Positions 24,640-35,065 of a stretch of 64,000 bases of DNA are shown here, piece after piece. The DNA is from Ruminococcaceae bacterium HV4-5-B5C (GTDB lineage Bacteria; Bacillota; Clostridia; Oscillospirales; Acutalibacteraceae), in contig FXYJ02000009.1 in NCBI GenBank assembly GCA_900184925.1, forward strand, positions 1-64,000, in the 5' to 3' direction. The first letter of the stretch is position 1. Every line of letters begins with the position of its first letter. Made by a program: the position numbers and the translations under genes. A model generated the notes under the pieces. The model did not search any database, was not told the DNA's origin, and saw only the letters and a program-made list of their open reading frames with translations.

Positions 24640-24895
24640 CCTATGAATCAAATACTTGAAACGCAGTGAAGAAGGAAGTAACCGTTTTCCGCGCCTCCGA
24701 CAGAGAAAGCACGCCACCGGCTGAAAGCGTGCTGCCGGCTGGAGCTCGGTGAAGTTCCCTTTGGAGCGGCGCGGCTGAACCGTATGCTGTAGGCCGCGAC
24801 GGGTGGTTCCGTTAAAATGCCGCAGGAGTAAATGATAGGGTGGTACCGCGGAGACTGTGCCTTCGTCCCTTTTGGGGACGAAGGCTTTTTCTGTT
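24640..24895 (+). ncRNA. T-box riboswitch controlling pheST
   Basis: The T-box sequence AGGGTGGTACCGCG (24838-24850) is followed by a terminator, GCCTTCGTCCC/GGGGACGAAGGC plus T-run (24859-24890). Stem I features upstream include GGAAGTAACCG (24674-24684) pairing with CGGTGAAGTTCC; a TTC at 24755-24757 is the likely phenylalanine specifier codon. Uncharged tRNA-Phe stabilises the antiterminator and turns on the synthetase genes. Confidence 0.95.
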
Positions 24896-24927
24896 TTTCC
24901 GCCCGATTTGAAAGAGAGGAAATGGAT

Positions 24928-25947
24928 ATGAAGGAGCAGCTGGAAGCAATCCGCAAGAAAGCGGAGCAGGACCTGCTTGGGGCAGACGACAAAAAAGCCC
25001 TCGAAGATCTGCGCATCCGCTACCTCGGCAAAAAAGGTGAGCTGACCGCCATTCTGAAGCAGATGGGCAGCCTTTCGGCAGATGAGAGGCCCGTCGTCGG
25101 GCAGCTTGCGAACCAGATTCGCGCCCGCATCGACGAGGAGCTGACCGCACGCGCCTCAGAGCTGCGCGAAGCCGAAACCGCACACCGTCTCGAAAGGGAA
25201 AAGCTCGACGTGACCCTCCCCGGAAAACACCGGGAACTCGGGCACAAGCACCCCCTGAGCATCGAGCTTGACGAAATCAAGGAAATTTTCGTCGGTCTCG
25301 GGTTCGACATCGTAAGCGGCCCGGAAGTCGAATACGACTACTATAACTTTGAAGCGCTGAACATGCCGAAAGATCACCCCGCGCGCGACACACAGGATAC
25401 GTTCTACATCAGCGACAATATTCTGCTGCGCACCCAGACTTCCCCGGTGCAGGTTCGCGTGATGGAAAAGCAGAAACCGCCGATCCGCATTATTTCGCCC
25501 GGGCGCGTCTACCGGTCGGACGCCGTGGACGCCACACATTCCCCTCTGTTCAACCAGATTGAGGGTCTTGTGGTTGACAAGGGCATCACATTCGCAAACC
25601 TCAAGGGAACGCTGGAGGTCATCATCAAACGCATGTATGGTGAGGACTCCGTCGTGCGGTTCCGCCCGCACCATTTCCCGTTCACCGAGCCCTCCGCCGA
25701 AGTTGACGTGCAGTGCTTCAACTGCCACGGCGAAGGCTGCCGCCTCTGCAAGGGCGAAGGCTGGATTGAGATTCTTGGCTGCGGCATGGTGCACCCGAAG
25801 GTGCTCTCCAACTGCGACATCGACCCGGAGGTTTACAGCGGGTTTGCGTTCGGCATGGGCCTTGAGCGCCTTGTCATGCGCAAATACAGCATTGACGACA
25901 TGCGCCTGTTCTACGAGAACGACGTCAGATTCCTGAAACAGTTTTAA
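24928..25947 (+). CDS. pheS: Phenylalanyl-tRNA synthetase alpha subunit
   Basis: 339 aa. The N-terminal coiled coil ([16 protein letters not shown]...) binds tRNA-Phe. The class II catalytic domain begins at about residue 100 ([22 protein letters not shown]) with motif 2 around [27 protein letters not shown] and motif 3 in [13 protein letters not shown]. It charges tRNA-Phe as an alpha2-beta2 enzyme with PheT, encoded 15 bases downstream. The ATG at 24928 has AGAGAGGA 7 bases upstream; 24922 is a less well spaced alternative. Confidence 0.97.
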   Translation: MKEQLEAIRKKAEQDLLGADDKKALEDLRIRYLGKKGELTAILKQMGSLSADERPVVGQLANQIRARIDEELTARASELREAETAHRLEREKLDVTLPGKHRELGHKHPLSIELDEIKEIFVGLGFDIVSGPEVEYDYYNFEALNMPKDHPARDTQDTFYISDNILLRTQTSPVQVRVMEKQKPPIRIISPGRVYRSDAVDATHSPLFNQIEGLVVDKGITFANLKGTLEVIIKRMYGEDSVVRFRPHHFPFTEPSAEVDVQCFNCHGEGCRLCKGEGWIEILGCGMVHPKVLSNCDIDPEVYSGFAFGMGLERLVMRKYSIDDMRLFYENDVRFLKQF

Positions 25948-25962
25948 GGAGGTGCGGACAAT

Positions 25963-28344
25963 ATGAATCTTTCCATGAGATGGCTCAAAGAATTCGTCCC
26001 GCTTGACGAAATGCCGATCCGGGACTTTACGGAAGCCGTGACAATGAGCGGCTGCAAGGTGGAAAGCTGGGAAAAGGAAGGCGAAGAAATTTCCAACGTT
26101 GTCGTCGGAAAAGTCGTTTCGCTGGAACAGCACCCCGACTCCGACCACCTTTGGATCACGAAAACGGACGTCGGTTCCGGCGAACCGCTGCAGATTATTA
26201 CCGGTGCGCAGAACCTGAAAGTCGGGGATATCGTGCCGGTCGCACTGCACAACTCCACGCTGCCCGGCGGTAAAAAAATCAAGCGGGGCAAGCTGCGCGG
26301 TCTTGAAAGCGACGGCATGCTCTGCTCTCTCGGCGAGCTCGGCCTGACGAAGCACGACTTCCCCTACGCCATTGAAGACGGCATCTTCGTCCTGCAGGAG
26401 GAAGGCTGCCGTCTCGGTCAGCCCATCTGCGAAGCGCTCGGTTTCGACGACATGAAGGTTGAGTTCGAGATTACGAGCAACCGACCGGACTGCTTTTCCG
26501 TCATCGGCCTTGCGCGCGAAGCCGCCGCAACATTCAAGAAACCTCTGAATCTTCACACGCCAGCCGTAAAAGGCGGCCACGGCTCCTGTGCCGACCTGGT
26601 AAAGGTGAGCGTGGAAGCGCCTGACCTGTGCCCGATGTACTCTGCACGGGTTGTAAAGAACGTCCGCGTAAAACCGTCGCCGCGCTGGATGCGCGAACGC
26701 CTTCGCGCCATGGGCGTGCGGCCGATCAACAACATCGTCGACATTACAAACTATGTGATGCTCGAATACGGCCAGCCGATGCACTCGTTCGACTACGCCA
26801 TGCTCACCGGCCATGAAATTCACGTCCGCCGCGCGGCGGAAGGCGAAGCCATTCGCACGCTGGACGGTGTGGACCACAAACTGACGAAAGACAACCTCGT
26901 CATCGCCGATGCGGAAAAGCCCGTCGCCGTGGCAGGCGTCATGGGCGGAGAAAACAGCGAGATCACCGACGGCGCAACAACCATCGTGTTCGAGTCCGCC
27001 TGCTTCAACGGACCATCCGTCCGACGCACGGCACGCAGCATCGGTATGCGGACGGACGCCTCCGCACTCTATGAAAAGGGCCTTGACCCGAACAACTGCC
27101 TGCCCGCTCTTGACCGCGCGTGCGAGCTGGTGGAACTGCTCGACGCCGGCGACGTGACGGACGGAGCCGTCACGGACATCCATTTTACGCCGGAATGCCT
27201 CAGGATTCGCCTTGACACGGACTGGATTAACCGCTTTCTCGACACGTCGCTTTCAACGGATGAAATGAAAGCGATTCTCTCGAAACTCGACTGCACTTTC
27301 GAAGGCGACGACATTGTCGTGCCGACCTTCCGCCCCGACCTCGTGCACAAGGCCGACATTGCCGAAGAGATTGCCCGCTTCTACGGATACGACAAAATCC
27401 CCGGGACCATCCTGAGCGGCGGCGCACAGGGGAAATACACGCCGCGCCAGAAATTCGAGAGTGCCGTCGGCACGACGATGCTCGCCCTCGGCGCCAGCGA
27501 GATCATGACCTACTCGTTCATCAGTCCCAAGTATTACGATAAAATTCGGATGCCGGCGGACTCCCCTCTGCGCAAATCGGTGACCATTTCCAATCCGCTC
27601 GGCGAAGATACTTCCATCATGCGCACAACGGCCCTTCCCTCCATGCTGGAAGCACTGGCAAGAAACTACAACAACCGCAACGAGGCCGCCTGCCTCTATG
27701 AACTCGCTGCGGTATACCTCCCGACGGAAGAGGGAAAGCTGCCGGACGAACGGCTCAGGCTGATCTGCAGCATGTACGGCTCCGACACGGATTTCTTTAC
27801 GGCGAAGGGAGTCGCAGAAGACCTGCTCGCCCGACTCAGCGTCACGGGCTGGGATATTGCAGCCTTCCCGGATGATCCGGCGTATCACCCCGGGCGCTGT
27901 GCAAAACTGACCATAGACGGCGAAGAGCTCGGCGTCATCGGCGAACTTCACCCGAAGGTGATGGAGAACTACGGCATGGACTGCCGTGCCGTGAGTTTCA
28001 CGTTTGACGTAGACACCATGTTCCGCCATGCGCAGCTTGCAAAAACTTACACTCCGCTGCCGAAATTCCCCGCCGTGTCGCGCGACCTCGCTCTTATCTG
28101 TCTCGACATCACACCTGTGAAGGTGCTTGAGCTGGCAATCCGCGCCGGAGCCGGCAACCTGCTTGAATCCGTAAAGCTTTTTGATGTTTACCGCGGCGAA
28201 CAGATTGAAATCGGAAAGAAAAGCGTGGCGTTCAGCGTAACGCTCCGGGACACCGACAGTACCCTGACCGAGGAGCGCGTGGCAGCGACCATGAAGAAAA
28301 TAATCCGCGAACTCGAAAAGGCCGGCGCTTCCCTGCGCTTGTAA
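25963..28344 (+). CDS. pheT: Phenylalanyl-tRNA synthetase beta subunit
   Basis: 793 aa, the normal length. It has an N-terminal tRNA-binding (EMAP-like) domain (residues about 40-150, [16 protein letters not shown]), a B3/B4 editing domain ([19 protein letters not shown]), a B5 domain, the inactive catalytic-like core ([12 protein letters not shown]) and a C-terminal FDX-ACB domain ([14 protein letters not shown]). PheT edits Tyr-tRNA-Phe and anchors the tRNA. AAGGAGGTG precedes the start. Co-transcribed with pheS under the T-box. Confidence 0.97.
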   Translation: MNLSMRWLKEFVPLDEMPIRDFTEAVTMSGCKVESWEKEGEEISNVVVGKVVSLEQHPDSDHLWITKTDVGSGEPLQIITGAQNLKVGDIVPVALHNSTLPGGKKIKRGKLRGLESDGMLCSLGELGLTKHDFPYAIEDGIFVLQEEGCRLGQPICEALGFDDMKVEFEITSNRPDCFSVIGLAREAAATFKKPLNLHTPAVKGGHGSCADLVKVSVEAPDLCPMYSARVVKNVRVKPSPRWMRERLRAMGVRPINNIVDITNYVMLEYGQPMHSFDYAMLTGHEIHVRRAAEGEAIRTLDGVDHKLTKDNLVIADAEKPVAVAGVMGGENSEITDGATTIVFESACFNGPSVRRTARSIGMRTDASALYEKGLDPNNCLPALDRACELVELLDAGDVTDGAVTDIHFTPECLRIRLDTDWINRFLDTSLSTDEMKAILSKLDCTFEGDDIVVPTFRPDLVHKADIAEEIARFYGYDKIPGTILSGGAQGKYTPRQKFESAVGTTMLALGASEIMTYSFISPKYYDKIRMPADSPLRKSVTISNPLGEDTSIMRTTALPSMLEALARNYNNRNEAACLYELAAVYLPTEEGKLPDERLRLICSMYGSDTDFFTAKGVAEDLLARLSVTGWDIAAFPDDPAYHPGRCAKLTIDGEELGVIGELHPKVMENYGMDCRAVSFTFDVDTMFRHAQLAKTYTPLPKFPAVSRDLALICLDITPVKVLELAIRAGAGNLLESVKLFDVYRGEQIEIGKKSVAFSVTLRDTDSTLTEERVAATMKKIIRELEKAGASLRL

Positions 28345-28415
28345 TTTTCACCGGCAAAATTCGCTTGCATTTGACGAAGGCATGTTGTATGATTAACACT
28401 ATGGGAGGTGTTTCC

Positions 28416-28661
28416 ATGCTGGATAAGACGATGACTTTTTCGCTGGGCAGCGACCGGGAAGACGATATTCGCAAGATTCTCACCACGGTCTATGATGCTC
28501 TGAAGGAAAAAGGATACAACCCTATCAATCAGATCGTCGGATATATCCTTTCCGAAGATCCGACCTATATCACAACCCACAACAATGCACGCAGTCTTAT
28601 CTGCAGGATTGACCGCGACGAGCTGCTGCAGGTTTTGCTGAAATCGTACCTCGGCGAATGA
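28416..28661 (+). CDS. ireB: IreB-family regulatory phosphoprotein
   Basis: 81 aa; GGGAGGT lies 6 bases before the ATG at 28416. The sequence ([46 protein letters not shown]) is highly characteristic of the IreB/YrzL (DUF965) family. In Enterococcus, IreB is a small substrate of the PASTA kinase IreK and tunes cell-envelope stress resistance. In many Firmicutes the gene neighbours alaS or ruvX; here it follows pheT instead. Confidence 0.92.
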   Translation: MLDKTMTFSLGSDREDDIRKILTTVYDALKEKGYNPINQIVGYILSEDPTYITTHNNARSLICRIDRDELLQVLLKSYLGE

Positions 28662-28709
28662 ACGGCAGACGCGGGAGGATCCCCCATAACGGCAGGAAGG
28701 ATGAATCGG

Positions 28710-29012
28710 ATGGCAGAAAAATCGGCGAATGAACCGCAGTTCCCCACCTACAAGGGGAAACCGCTTGTGCGCTGCGGCGATGTGCTGTATTACGGAAGCA
28801 TGGCGGACCGTTATGTGGTCCGGCTTGAAGTGAAAAGTAAGAAAAAGGTCAAGGATATGGAAGTGGCGGATCGCGTCTCCATCCAGCTGATGCTGACCGA
28901 CCAGACAAACCGGGAACGCAAACAGATTGTAAAGACCAGTGAGAAAAACGGTCTTTACCTCGCAATGGATCTTGCGGACGTCTGGCTGCACAGGGCTTTG
29001 ACCGAAGGCTGA
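28710..29012 (+). CDS. Conserved-looking small protein, unknown function
   Basis: 100 aa from the ATG at 28710 (AGGAAGG about 9 bases upstream; an ATG at 28701 is too close). The protein is soluble, rich in Lys, Val and Asp, and predicted to be mostly beta strands (GKPLVRCGDVLYYGSMADRYVVRLEV) with an amphipathic C-terminal helix (LYLAMDLADVWLHRAL). No family recognised. It follows ireB by 48 bases and ends at a strong terminator, so it likely belongs to the same transcript. Confidence 0.7.
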   Translation: MAEKSANEPQFPTYKGKPLVRCGDVLYYGSMADRYVVRLEVKSKKKVKDMEVADRVSIQLMLTDQTNRERKQIVKTSEKNGLYLAMDLADVWLHRALTEG

Positions 29013-29030
29013 TACCAAACAATAAAAGGT

Positions 29031-29069
29031 GGACCCGGAACCGCGGAAACGCGCCCGGGTCCGTTTTTT
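29031..29069 (+). terminator. Terminator after ireB-unknown gene pair
   Basis: GGACCCGG (29031-29038) pairs with CCGGGTCC (29055-29062), followed by GTTTTTT. Confidence 0.85.
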
Positions 29070-29137
29070 ACCGCGGCGCTAATTGCTTGCCCAGCCGTGC
29101 CGCAGGAAGTCGAAACCGCATATAGGAGGAAATGATC

Positions 29138-29977
29138 ATGCTGAAAATCGGATGTCATCTGTCCGCCTCAAAAGGGTACCTTGCCATGGGAAAGCAGGCA
29201 GCGGAGATTGGGGCCAACACGTTCCAGTTTTTCACGCGGAACCCGCGGGGCGGCACGGCAAAAGCGCTCGACCCGGAGGACATTGCTGCATTCCGCGCCT
29301 TTGCGGAGGAACACGGTTTTTTCCCCATTCTTGCGCATGCACCGTACACGCTCAACGCCTGTGCCGCAACCGAACACCTGCGCACGTTCGCCCGTGAAAC
29401 CATGGCGGACGACCTCTACCGTCTCTCGCATATCCCGGGTAGCATGTATAATTTTCACCCCGGCAGCCACGTGCAGCAGGGACCCGAAGCCGGGATCGAA
29501 TATATTTCCGAGATGCTCAACGCCATTCTGAAACCGGAACAGCCGACGACCGTCCTGCTTGAAACCATGGCGGGAAAAGGCAGCGAGGTCGGCCGTTCGT
29601 TTGAAGAGCTGCGCGCAATTCTCGACAATGTGGAGCAACAGCAGGTCATGGGCGTCTGCCTCGACACCTGCCACGTCTCCGACGCAGGGTATGACGTCAT
29701 CAACCGCCTCGACGATGTGCTTGAGGAGTTCGACCGTGTGATCGGCCTCGGGCGTCTGCGGGCGATCCACCTCAACGACAGCATGAATCCGCCCGGCAGC
29801 CACAAAGACCGTCACCAAAAAATCGGTCAGGGTGCTCTGGGCCTCGAAGCCATTGAACGGATTATCAACCACCCGGCGCTGCGGAACCTTCCGTTTTATC
29901 TCGAGACGCCGAACGACGTCGCCGGCTACGCAAAGGAAATTGCACTGCTGAAAGGACTCTCCCGTGAAGCAGAATAA
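29138..29977 (+). CDS. nfo: Deoxyribonuclease IV (endonuclease IV)
   Basis: 279 aa. AP endonuclease family 2 TIM barrel with zinc ligands in the motifs [65 protein letters not shown] and FYLETPND. It cuts 5' of abasic sites in base-excision repair. The ATG at 29138 (MLKIG) is preferred: AGGAGGAA is 7-8 bases upstream, while the ATG at 29132 is too close. It overlaps the next gene (ogt) by 14 bases, forming a DNA-repair pair. Confidence 0.95.
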   Translation: MLKIGCHLSASKGYLAMGKQAAEIGANTFQFFTRNPRGGTAKALDPEDIAAFRAFAEEHGFFPILAHAPYTLNACAATEHLRTFARETMADDLYRLSHIPGSMYNFHPGSHVQQGPEAGIEYISEMLNAILKPEQPTTVLLETMAGKGSEVGRSFEELRAILDNVEQQQVMGVCLDTCHVSDAGYDVINRLDDVLEEFDRVIGLGRLRAIHLNDSMNPPGSHKDRHQKIGQGALGLEAIERIINHPALRNLPFYLETPNDVAGYAKEIALLKGLSREAE

Positions 29978-30443
29978 GCGTTTCTGCCGATGGCTTTCGC
30001 CCATCGGGCCCTTCGTGATTGCGGAAGACGGCACCGGAATTTCGGAGCTACTGCTCCGGGAGACGATTCCGGACGGGTCGTGTGAAGGAATGACGCCGCT
30101 TCTGCGCGAGGCCGTGCGGCAGCTCACAGAGTATTTTGCCGGAACGCGCCGGGATTTCACCCTTCCCCTGTCGCTGCACGGGACGCCGTTTCAGCTTGCC
30201 GACTGGGAAGCGCTGTGCTCGATCCCGTACGGGGAAACGAGAAGCTACCGGCAGATTGCGGAGCAAATCGGGAACCCGAAAGCCTGCCGCGCCGTAGGGG
30301 GAGCAAACCACCGCAACCCCGTACTAATCGTCGTCCCGTGCCACCGTGTCATTGCGGCGGACGGAAGTCTCGGCGGCTACGGGTGCGGCCTCGACGCAAA
30401 GCGGTTTCTGCTGGAATTGGAAGCCAAAGGTTCCGGGCGCTGA
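29964..30443 (+). CDS. ogt: Methylated-DNA-protein-cysteine methyltransferase
   Basis: 159 aa. GTG start inside the end of nfo. The C-terminal DNA-binding domain contains [28 protein letters not shown] and the active-site motif [20 protein letters not shown] with the acceptor cysteine. It reverses O6-alkylguanine damage by suicidal alkyl transfer. The overlap with nfo implies co-expression of two repair enzymes. Confidence 0.93.
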   Translation: MKQNKRFCRWLSPIGPFVIAEDGTGISELLLRETIPDGSCEGMTPLLREAVRQLTEYFAGTRRDFTLPLSLHGTPFQLADWEALCSIPYGETRSYRQIAEQIGNPKACRAVGGANHRNPVLIVVPCHRVIAADGSLGGYGCGLDAKRFLLELEAKGSGR

Positions 30444-30490
30444 GCATTCCCCTGTTTTTCGGGACGCTCACAGAGTTCCCACAGAAAGAA

Positions 30491-30525
30491 AAGGCTTCGG
30501 AAACAAACGCTTCCGAAGCCTTTTT
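30491..30525. terminator. Bidirectional terminator between convergent genes
   Basis: GGCTTCGGAA (30493-30502) and TTCCGAAGCC (30511-30520) form a perfect stem with A-rich sequence on the left and TTTTT on the right, serving ogt (plus) and the MBL nuclease gene (minus). Confidence 0.85.
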
Positions 30526-30543
30526 ATGCGCCGTGATGCTGTT

Positions 30544-32142
30544 TTACCGATCCCACTTGTCGCACAGAGATATAATCTGATCCGCAAAGCGGGCAATGTC
30601 CTTGTTGGCCCCTCCCTCGTTGTGCTGTATCACACGCAGCAGGCGCTGCCCCGCAGCAATCAGGCGGCTGAACGCGGACGAAGTCTTGCCCGCACCGCGC
30701 ATCGGGCGGCGCGCCTCGGGCGCGACGCCCTCGCTGACGATACGGTCTGCGGTAAGGTCGACGGCGGCCTTGAAATTCGGCACATACGGGTTGAACCCGC
30801 GGCGTTTCAGTTCCTCCGCAAAATCTTCTGCCGTAAACTGCTCGCCGTGTACCACAAAGACGCGCTTCGGTTTCTGCTCAAACGAATCGATCCATTTCAG
30901 CAGTCCGGTGCGGTCCGCGTGACCGGAGAGTGCCTTGAAGTTGTGGATCTGCGCCTGAACGGCGACCTGCTCACCGAAAAGCTTGACCTGTTTGACGCCG
31001 TCAATCAGCATGCGCCCGAGCGTTCCTTCCGCCTGAAACCCGACGAAAACAACGGAGCATTCCGGGCGCCACAGATTATGCTTGAGGTGGTGGCGGATAC
31101 GCCCTGCTTCACACATGCCGCTCGAGGAGATAATAACCTTTGGGTCCGGGTCTTCATTGAGGGCCTGAGACTCCTGCGTTGACGCGCAGGTATGAAGATT
31201 GGAAAACTCAAGAGGACGGAACCCCCTGCGGATTACTTCGACGGTGGCGTCGTCCGCATAGCCGGTCAGGTCGCCGCTGTAGATTTTCGTTGCTTCCGCT
31301 GCGAGCGGGCTGTCGACATAAACGGGGAAATCGGGCAAACTTTTTACAAGGTGCTGCTCTTTCATCTCTCGGATATAGTAAAGAAGCTCCTGCGTGCGCC
31401 CGACCGCAAAGCTCGGAATAACAACGTTTCCCCCGGCGGCGAAGGTTTTGTCGAAAACTTCGGCAAGCTTGGGAATGTAGTTGGCCGCCGGCTCATGCTC
31501 ACGGTTTCCGTAGGTTGACTCCATTACGACGTAGTCCGCTTCGGTCAGATACTGCGGGTCACGGATGATCGGCTGGTTGACGTTGCCGATGTCCCCGGAA
31601 AAGACGATCTTCTTTGTTTCCCCGTTTTCTTCGACCCAGATCTCGACGGACGCGGAACCAAGCAGATGACCCGCGTCTGTCATGCGGAAACGGATACCGT
31701 CAAAAAGCTCCACGGTTTCTCCGTAAACGCACGAAGAAAGCTGCTTCAGTGTTTCTTCGGCATCTTCCACGGTGTAGAGCGGTTCTTTGGGCTGCTCGCC
31801 CGCGCGGCGATTCTTCCGGTTCGAGTTCATTGCGTCGACCGTCTGGATGTGCGCGCTGTCGCGCAGCATGATGGAGAGCAGGTCGCAGGTCGCGCCCGTC
31901 GCATGGATCTTCCCCTGAAAACCTTCTTTAACAAGAAGCGGCAGGCGGCCGCTGTGGTCGATGTGTGCATGGGTAACGACAACCGCGTCGATCTGAGACG
32001 GGTAAAACGGAAAATTGCGGTTCTCCGCCTCGCTCTCGCCCTGATACAGGCCGCAGTCAATCAGGATCTTTTTCCCGCAGGCTTCCAGGCAGTGGCAGCT
32101 CCCGGTAACTTCCTTGTCAGCGCCGTAAAAAACGATCTGCAT
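30544..32142 (-). CDS. Beta-CASP metallo-beta-lactamase RNA hydrolase
   Basis: 532 aa from ATG 32142, which has GGAGGAA about 9 bases upstream. The metallo-beta-lactamase core shows THAHIDHSGRLP (zinc motif HxHxDH) and GHLLGSASV. The beta-CASP domain follows with SFAVGRTQELLYYI, SSSGMCEAGRIRHHL and HADRTGLLKW, and an RMMBL-type C-terminus (VFVVHGEQFTAEDFAEELK). This is the CPSF/YSH1-like bacterial group, acting on RNA or DNA; the exact substrate is unknown. The C-terminal tail (after about residue 455) extends beyond the usual family end. Confidence 0.88.
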   Translation of the reverse strand: MQIVFYGADKEVTGSCHCLEACGKKILIDCGLYQGESEAENRNFPFYPSQIDAVVVTHAHIDHSGRLPLLVKEGFQGKIHATGATCDLLSIMLRDSAHIQTVDAMNSNRKNRRAGEQPKEPLYTVEDAEETLKQLSSCVYGETVELFDGIRFRMTDAGHLLGSASVEIWVEENGETKKIVFSGDIGNVNQPIIRDPQYLTEADYVVMESTYGNREHEPAANYIPKLAEVFDKTFAAGGNVVIPSFAVGRTQELLYYIREMKEQHLVKSLPDFPVYVDSPLAAEATKIYSGDLTGYADDATVEVIRRGFRPLEFSNLHTCASTQESQALNEDPDPKVIISSSGMCEAGRIRHHLKHNLWRPECSVVFVGFQAEGTLGRMLIDGVKQVKLFGEQVAVQAQIHNFKALSGHADRTGLLKWIDSFEQKPKRVFVVHGEQFTAEDFAEELKRRGFNPYVPNFKAAVDLTADRIVSEGVAPEARRPMRGAGKTSSAFSRLIAAGQRLLRVIQHNEGGANKDIARFADQIISLCDKWDR

Positions 32143-32363
32143 CCCTAAAATTCCTCCGTTTTCTTTTCCCTCCGCCCCGGGCGGCATATTTCCACCGGAC
32201 ATTTTTCCCAAGACCGCGGAGAATTATTTCGCTTTCTGTCATTATAGCATACCGCAGGGCGACTGCGGTAAAAAATTTTCTTGTGCCCCTCTGCCGTTCG
32301 GGATATAATAGAAACGGCTGAAATGAGGAAATACGCCCGAAGAATCGAATGGAGGTCATCCCA

Positions 32364-32879
32364 ATGCAATATCCTGTTGTCACCCTCAAAACATCCGGCA
32401 GTACCGTAGAAATCGAACTTTACCCGGACATTGCGCCAAACACGGTAAATAATTTCATCTCCCTTGTGAAAAAGGGATTTTACAACGGCACAACGTTCCA
32501 CCGTATTATTCCAAAATTCATGATTCAAGGCGGCGACCCGAAGGGCACCGGCACCGGTGGGCCCGGCTACTGCATTCGGGGTGAATTCGCCTCAAACCGC
32601 TTCCCGAACGACTTGAAACACACGCGCGGAGTCGTCTCCATGGCGCGCGCTGTCAACCCAAACAGCGCCGGCTCGCAGTTCTTTATTATGGTGGACGATG
32701 CGCCTTACCTCGACGGCGAATATGCGGCGTTCGGCCGCGTCACATCCGGCATGGAAGAAGTGGACCGCATTGTGTCCGTTCCTCGCGACTACGACGACAA
32801 GCCGTTCAAGGAAGAAAAAATTCTTTCCATGACCGTCGAAACATTCGGCGAAGACTATCCTGAACCCAAGAAGGGCTGA
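32364..32879 (+). CDS. Peptidyl-prolyl cis-trans isomerase, cyclophilin type
   Basis: 171 aa; GGAGGT precedes the ATG at 32364 by 8 bases. Cyclophilin signatures: NNFISLVKKGFYNGTTFHRIIPKFMIQGGDPKGTGTGGPGY and the catalytic region VNPNSAGSQFFIMVDDAPYLDGEYAAFGRV. It lacks a signal peptide, so it acts in the cytoplasm as a protein-folding catalyst (PpiB-like). It ends 4 bases before the ABC transporter gene. Confidence 0.93.
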   Translation: MQYPVVTLKTSGSTVEIELYPDIAPNTVNNFISLVKKGFYNGTTFHRIIPKFMIQGGDPKGTGTGGPGYCIRGEFASNRFPNDLKHTRGVVSMARAVNPNSAGSQFFIMVDDAPYLDGEYAAFGRVTSGMEEVDRIVSVPRDYDDKPFKEEKILSMTVETFGEDYPEPKKG

Positions 32880-32883
32880 GTGC

Positions 32884-34626
32884 ATGCATTTACTTCGCAA
32901 ATTTATCAGCTACTACCGCCCGTACCGGGCTATTTTCTGGTTCGACATGTTCTGCGCCCTGGTCCTTTCCGCAGTGGACGTCGCGTTTCCGCAGATTCTG
33001 CGCTTGCTGACCAACGGGCTTTTCAGGGACCCCGGTCCGACAATTCTGCACTGGCTCCCTCTGCTCGGCGTGCTTCTGCTCGTCATGTACCTCGTGCGGT
33101 TCGGATGCCAGTACTACATCACCTCGTGGGGACACATCATGGGCGCGCGTATGGAAAGCAACATGCGTCAGGATCTGTTCGACCACTACCAGCGTCTCTC
33201 CTTTTCCTACTACGACCAGAACAACACCGGCGAGATGATGAGCAAACTCGTTTCCGACCTGTTCGATATTTCCGAGCTGGCACACCACGGGCCGGAGAAC
33301 ATTTTAATTTCGCTTTTGAAGATTATCGGCTCTTTTGTTCTCATGCTGATGATGAACGTCCCGATGACGCTGATCCTTGCGACCGTCACTCTTGTGATGA
33401 TCGTGTTTAGCATCCAGCAGAACAAAAAAATGCGCGCCATTTTTCTTGACAACCGCAAGAAAATTGCAGGCGTGAATTCCCAGGTGCAGGACAGCCTCGC
33501 GGGTATCCGCGTAGTGAAGTCCTTTGCCAACGAAGATCTGGAACGGCAGAAGTTTGAAAAAAGCAACCTGCGCTTTCTGGATTCCAAAGTGAGCAGCTAC
33601 CGCATCATGGGAAGCTTCCGCGCGGGGAACGCCTTTTTCGAAGGTCTGCTGTATCTGACGGTCCTTGTAAGCGGCGGGATTTTCGTTGCAAACGGCACTC
33701 TTAGTATAGCAGATCTTTCGATATACGCTTTGTATATTGGAATTTTCATCAATCCAATCGACGTACTCGTAGAATTTACCGAGTTGTTCCAGAAAGGCTA
33801 CTCCGGCTTCCGCCGCTTTGTGGAGGTCATGGACACGGACCCGGAGATCAAGGACAAACCCGGTGCAAAAGCGCTCGGCTCTGTCCGCGGTCATATTGAA
33901 TACCGGGACGTCTCGTTCCGTTACAACGACGACGAAAGCGTGCTCGAGCATGTAAACCTCGACATCGGCGCAGGAAAAACCATCGCCCTCGTCGGGCCTT
34001 CGGGCGGCGGCAAAACGACGCTCTGCTCCCTGCTCCCACGCTTCTACGACACAACGGGCGGGAGCATCCTCATTGACGGAAGCGACGTGCGCAGCGTGAC
34101 GCTCCGGTCACTCCGGAACGCCATCGGCATCGTCCAACAGGACGTCTACATGTTCTCCGGCAGCATCCGCGACAACATTGCCTACGGCAAACCCGGCGCA
34201 ACCGACGAAGAGGTCCTTCAGGCTGCAAAAAGCGCCGGAATCCACGACTTTGTGGCAGGGCTGCCCGACGGTTACGATACCTACGTCGGCGAACGCGGCA
34301 CGCGCCTGAGCGGAGGACAGAAACAGCGGATCGCGATTGCCCGTGTCTTCCTGCGCAATCCGTCCATTCTGATTCTCGACGAAGCGACCAGCGCGCTTGA
34401 CAACGAGAGCGAGCGCTACATTCAGGAGTCTCTCGACGCACTCTCCAAGGACCGCACGACCATCGTGATCGCACACCGGCTCTCAACCATCCGCAACGCC
34501 GACGAAATTGTCGTGATTGCAGACGACGGCATCCGGGAGCGCGGAACGCACGACGAACTTCTCTCCCGAAACGGGATCTACGCCAAATACTACAATATGC
34601 AGTTTGACCCGGCGGTAATAGGCTGA
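32884..34626 (+). CDS. ABC exporter (fused membrane and ATPase domains)
   Basis: 580 aa. Residues about 1-320 are a six-helix ABC transmembrane domain; the ATPase domain has Walker A GPSGGGKTT, Q-loop IVQQDVYMFSGSI, signature LSGGQKQRIAIARV, Walker B ILILDEATSALD and H-loop IAHRLSTI. This is the MsbA/LmrA/BmrA-type half-transporter that exports lipids, drugs or peptides as a homodimer. No partner gene is adjacent. It follows the cyclophilin gene directly. Confidence 0.92.
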   Translation: MHLLRKFISYYRPYRAIFWFDMFCALVLSAVDVAFPQILRLLTNGLFRDPGPTILHWLPLLGVLLLVMYLVRFGCQYYITSWGHIMGARMESNMRQDLFDHYQRLSFSYYDQNNTGEMMSKLVSDLFDISELAHHGPENILISLLKIIGSFVLMLMMNVPMTLILATVTLVMIVFSIQQNKKMRAIFLDNRKKIAGVNSQVQDSLAGIRVVKSFANEDLERQKFEKSNLRFLDSKVSSYRIMGSFRAGNAFFEGLLYLTVLVSGGIFVANGTLSIADLSIYALYIGIFINPIDVLVEFTELFQKGYSGFRRFVEVMDTDPEIKDKPGAKALGSVRGHIEYRDVSFRYNDDESVLEHVNLDIGAGKTIALVGPSGGGKTTLCSLLPRFYDTTGGSILIDGSDVRSVTLRSLRNAIGIVQQDVYMFSGSIRDNIAYGKPGATDEEVLQAAKSAGIHDFVAGLPDGYDTYVGERGTRLSGGQKQRIAIARVFLRNPSILILDEATSALDNESERYIQESLDALSKDRTTIVIAHRLSTIRNADEIVVIADDGIRERGTHDELLSRNGIYAKYYNMQFDPAVIG

Positions 34627-34679
34627 AACGCCTGCCGCAAGGCGGGATAAACTGCGGAACCGAAAACGGAGCGAACCGA

Positions 34680-35021
34680 ATGCATGAACTGCCCGTTGTC
34701 CTCGATATCATCCGCGTGATGGAGGACGAAGCGAAAAAACGCGGATTCCAGGAAATCACAAAAATCAACCTCGTCATCGGCGAACTTTCCTCCATTGTGG
34801 ATGAGTCCGTGCAGATGTACTTTGAGGTAGCCGCCAAAGACACGCCGTGCGCGCGGGCGCAGCTCGTTTTTGAGCACCGCCCCGCCATGCTGAAGTGTAC
34901 GTCCTGCGGGAAGGAATTCCCGCACGAAAAGAGTTTCAGCTGCCCGGTCTGCGGAGGAGATTCCGTGCTGATAAGAGGCACGGGGAACGAGTTCTATATC
35001 AAATCCTTCGACGGAAACTGA
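34680..35021 (+). CDS. hypA: Hydrogenase nickel-insertion protein HypA
   Basis: 113 aa. The N-terminal MHELPVV (MHE nickel-binding motif) and the zinc ribbon C-x2-C...C-x2-C (LKCTSCGKEF, SCPVCGG) are diagnostic of HypA/HybF. It delivers nickel to [NiFe]-hydrogenase with HypB, whose gene follows. The expected hydrogenase and other hyp genes are not in the window. Confidence 0.93.
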   Translation: MHELPVVLDIIRVMEDEAKKRGFQEITKINLVIGELSSIVDESVQMYFEVAAKDTPCARAQLVFEHRPAMLKCTSCGKEFPHEKSFSCPVCGGDSVLIRGTGNEFYIKSFDGN

Positions 35022-35065
35022 ATCTTTTACCGGACGCCGTGCCGAACACTGAAAGGGGAAAACAA

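Noticed and set aside
25156..27183. 675-codon minus-strand frame antisense to pheS-pheT
   Set aside because: pheS and pheT are unmistakable on the plus strand and preceded by a T-box; the antisense product has shadow composition (rich in His, Val, Arg).
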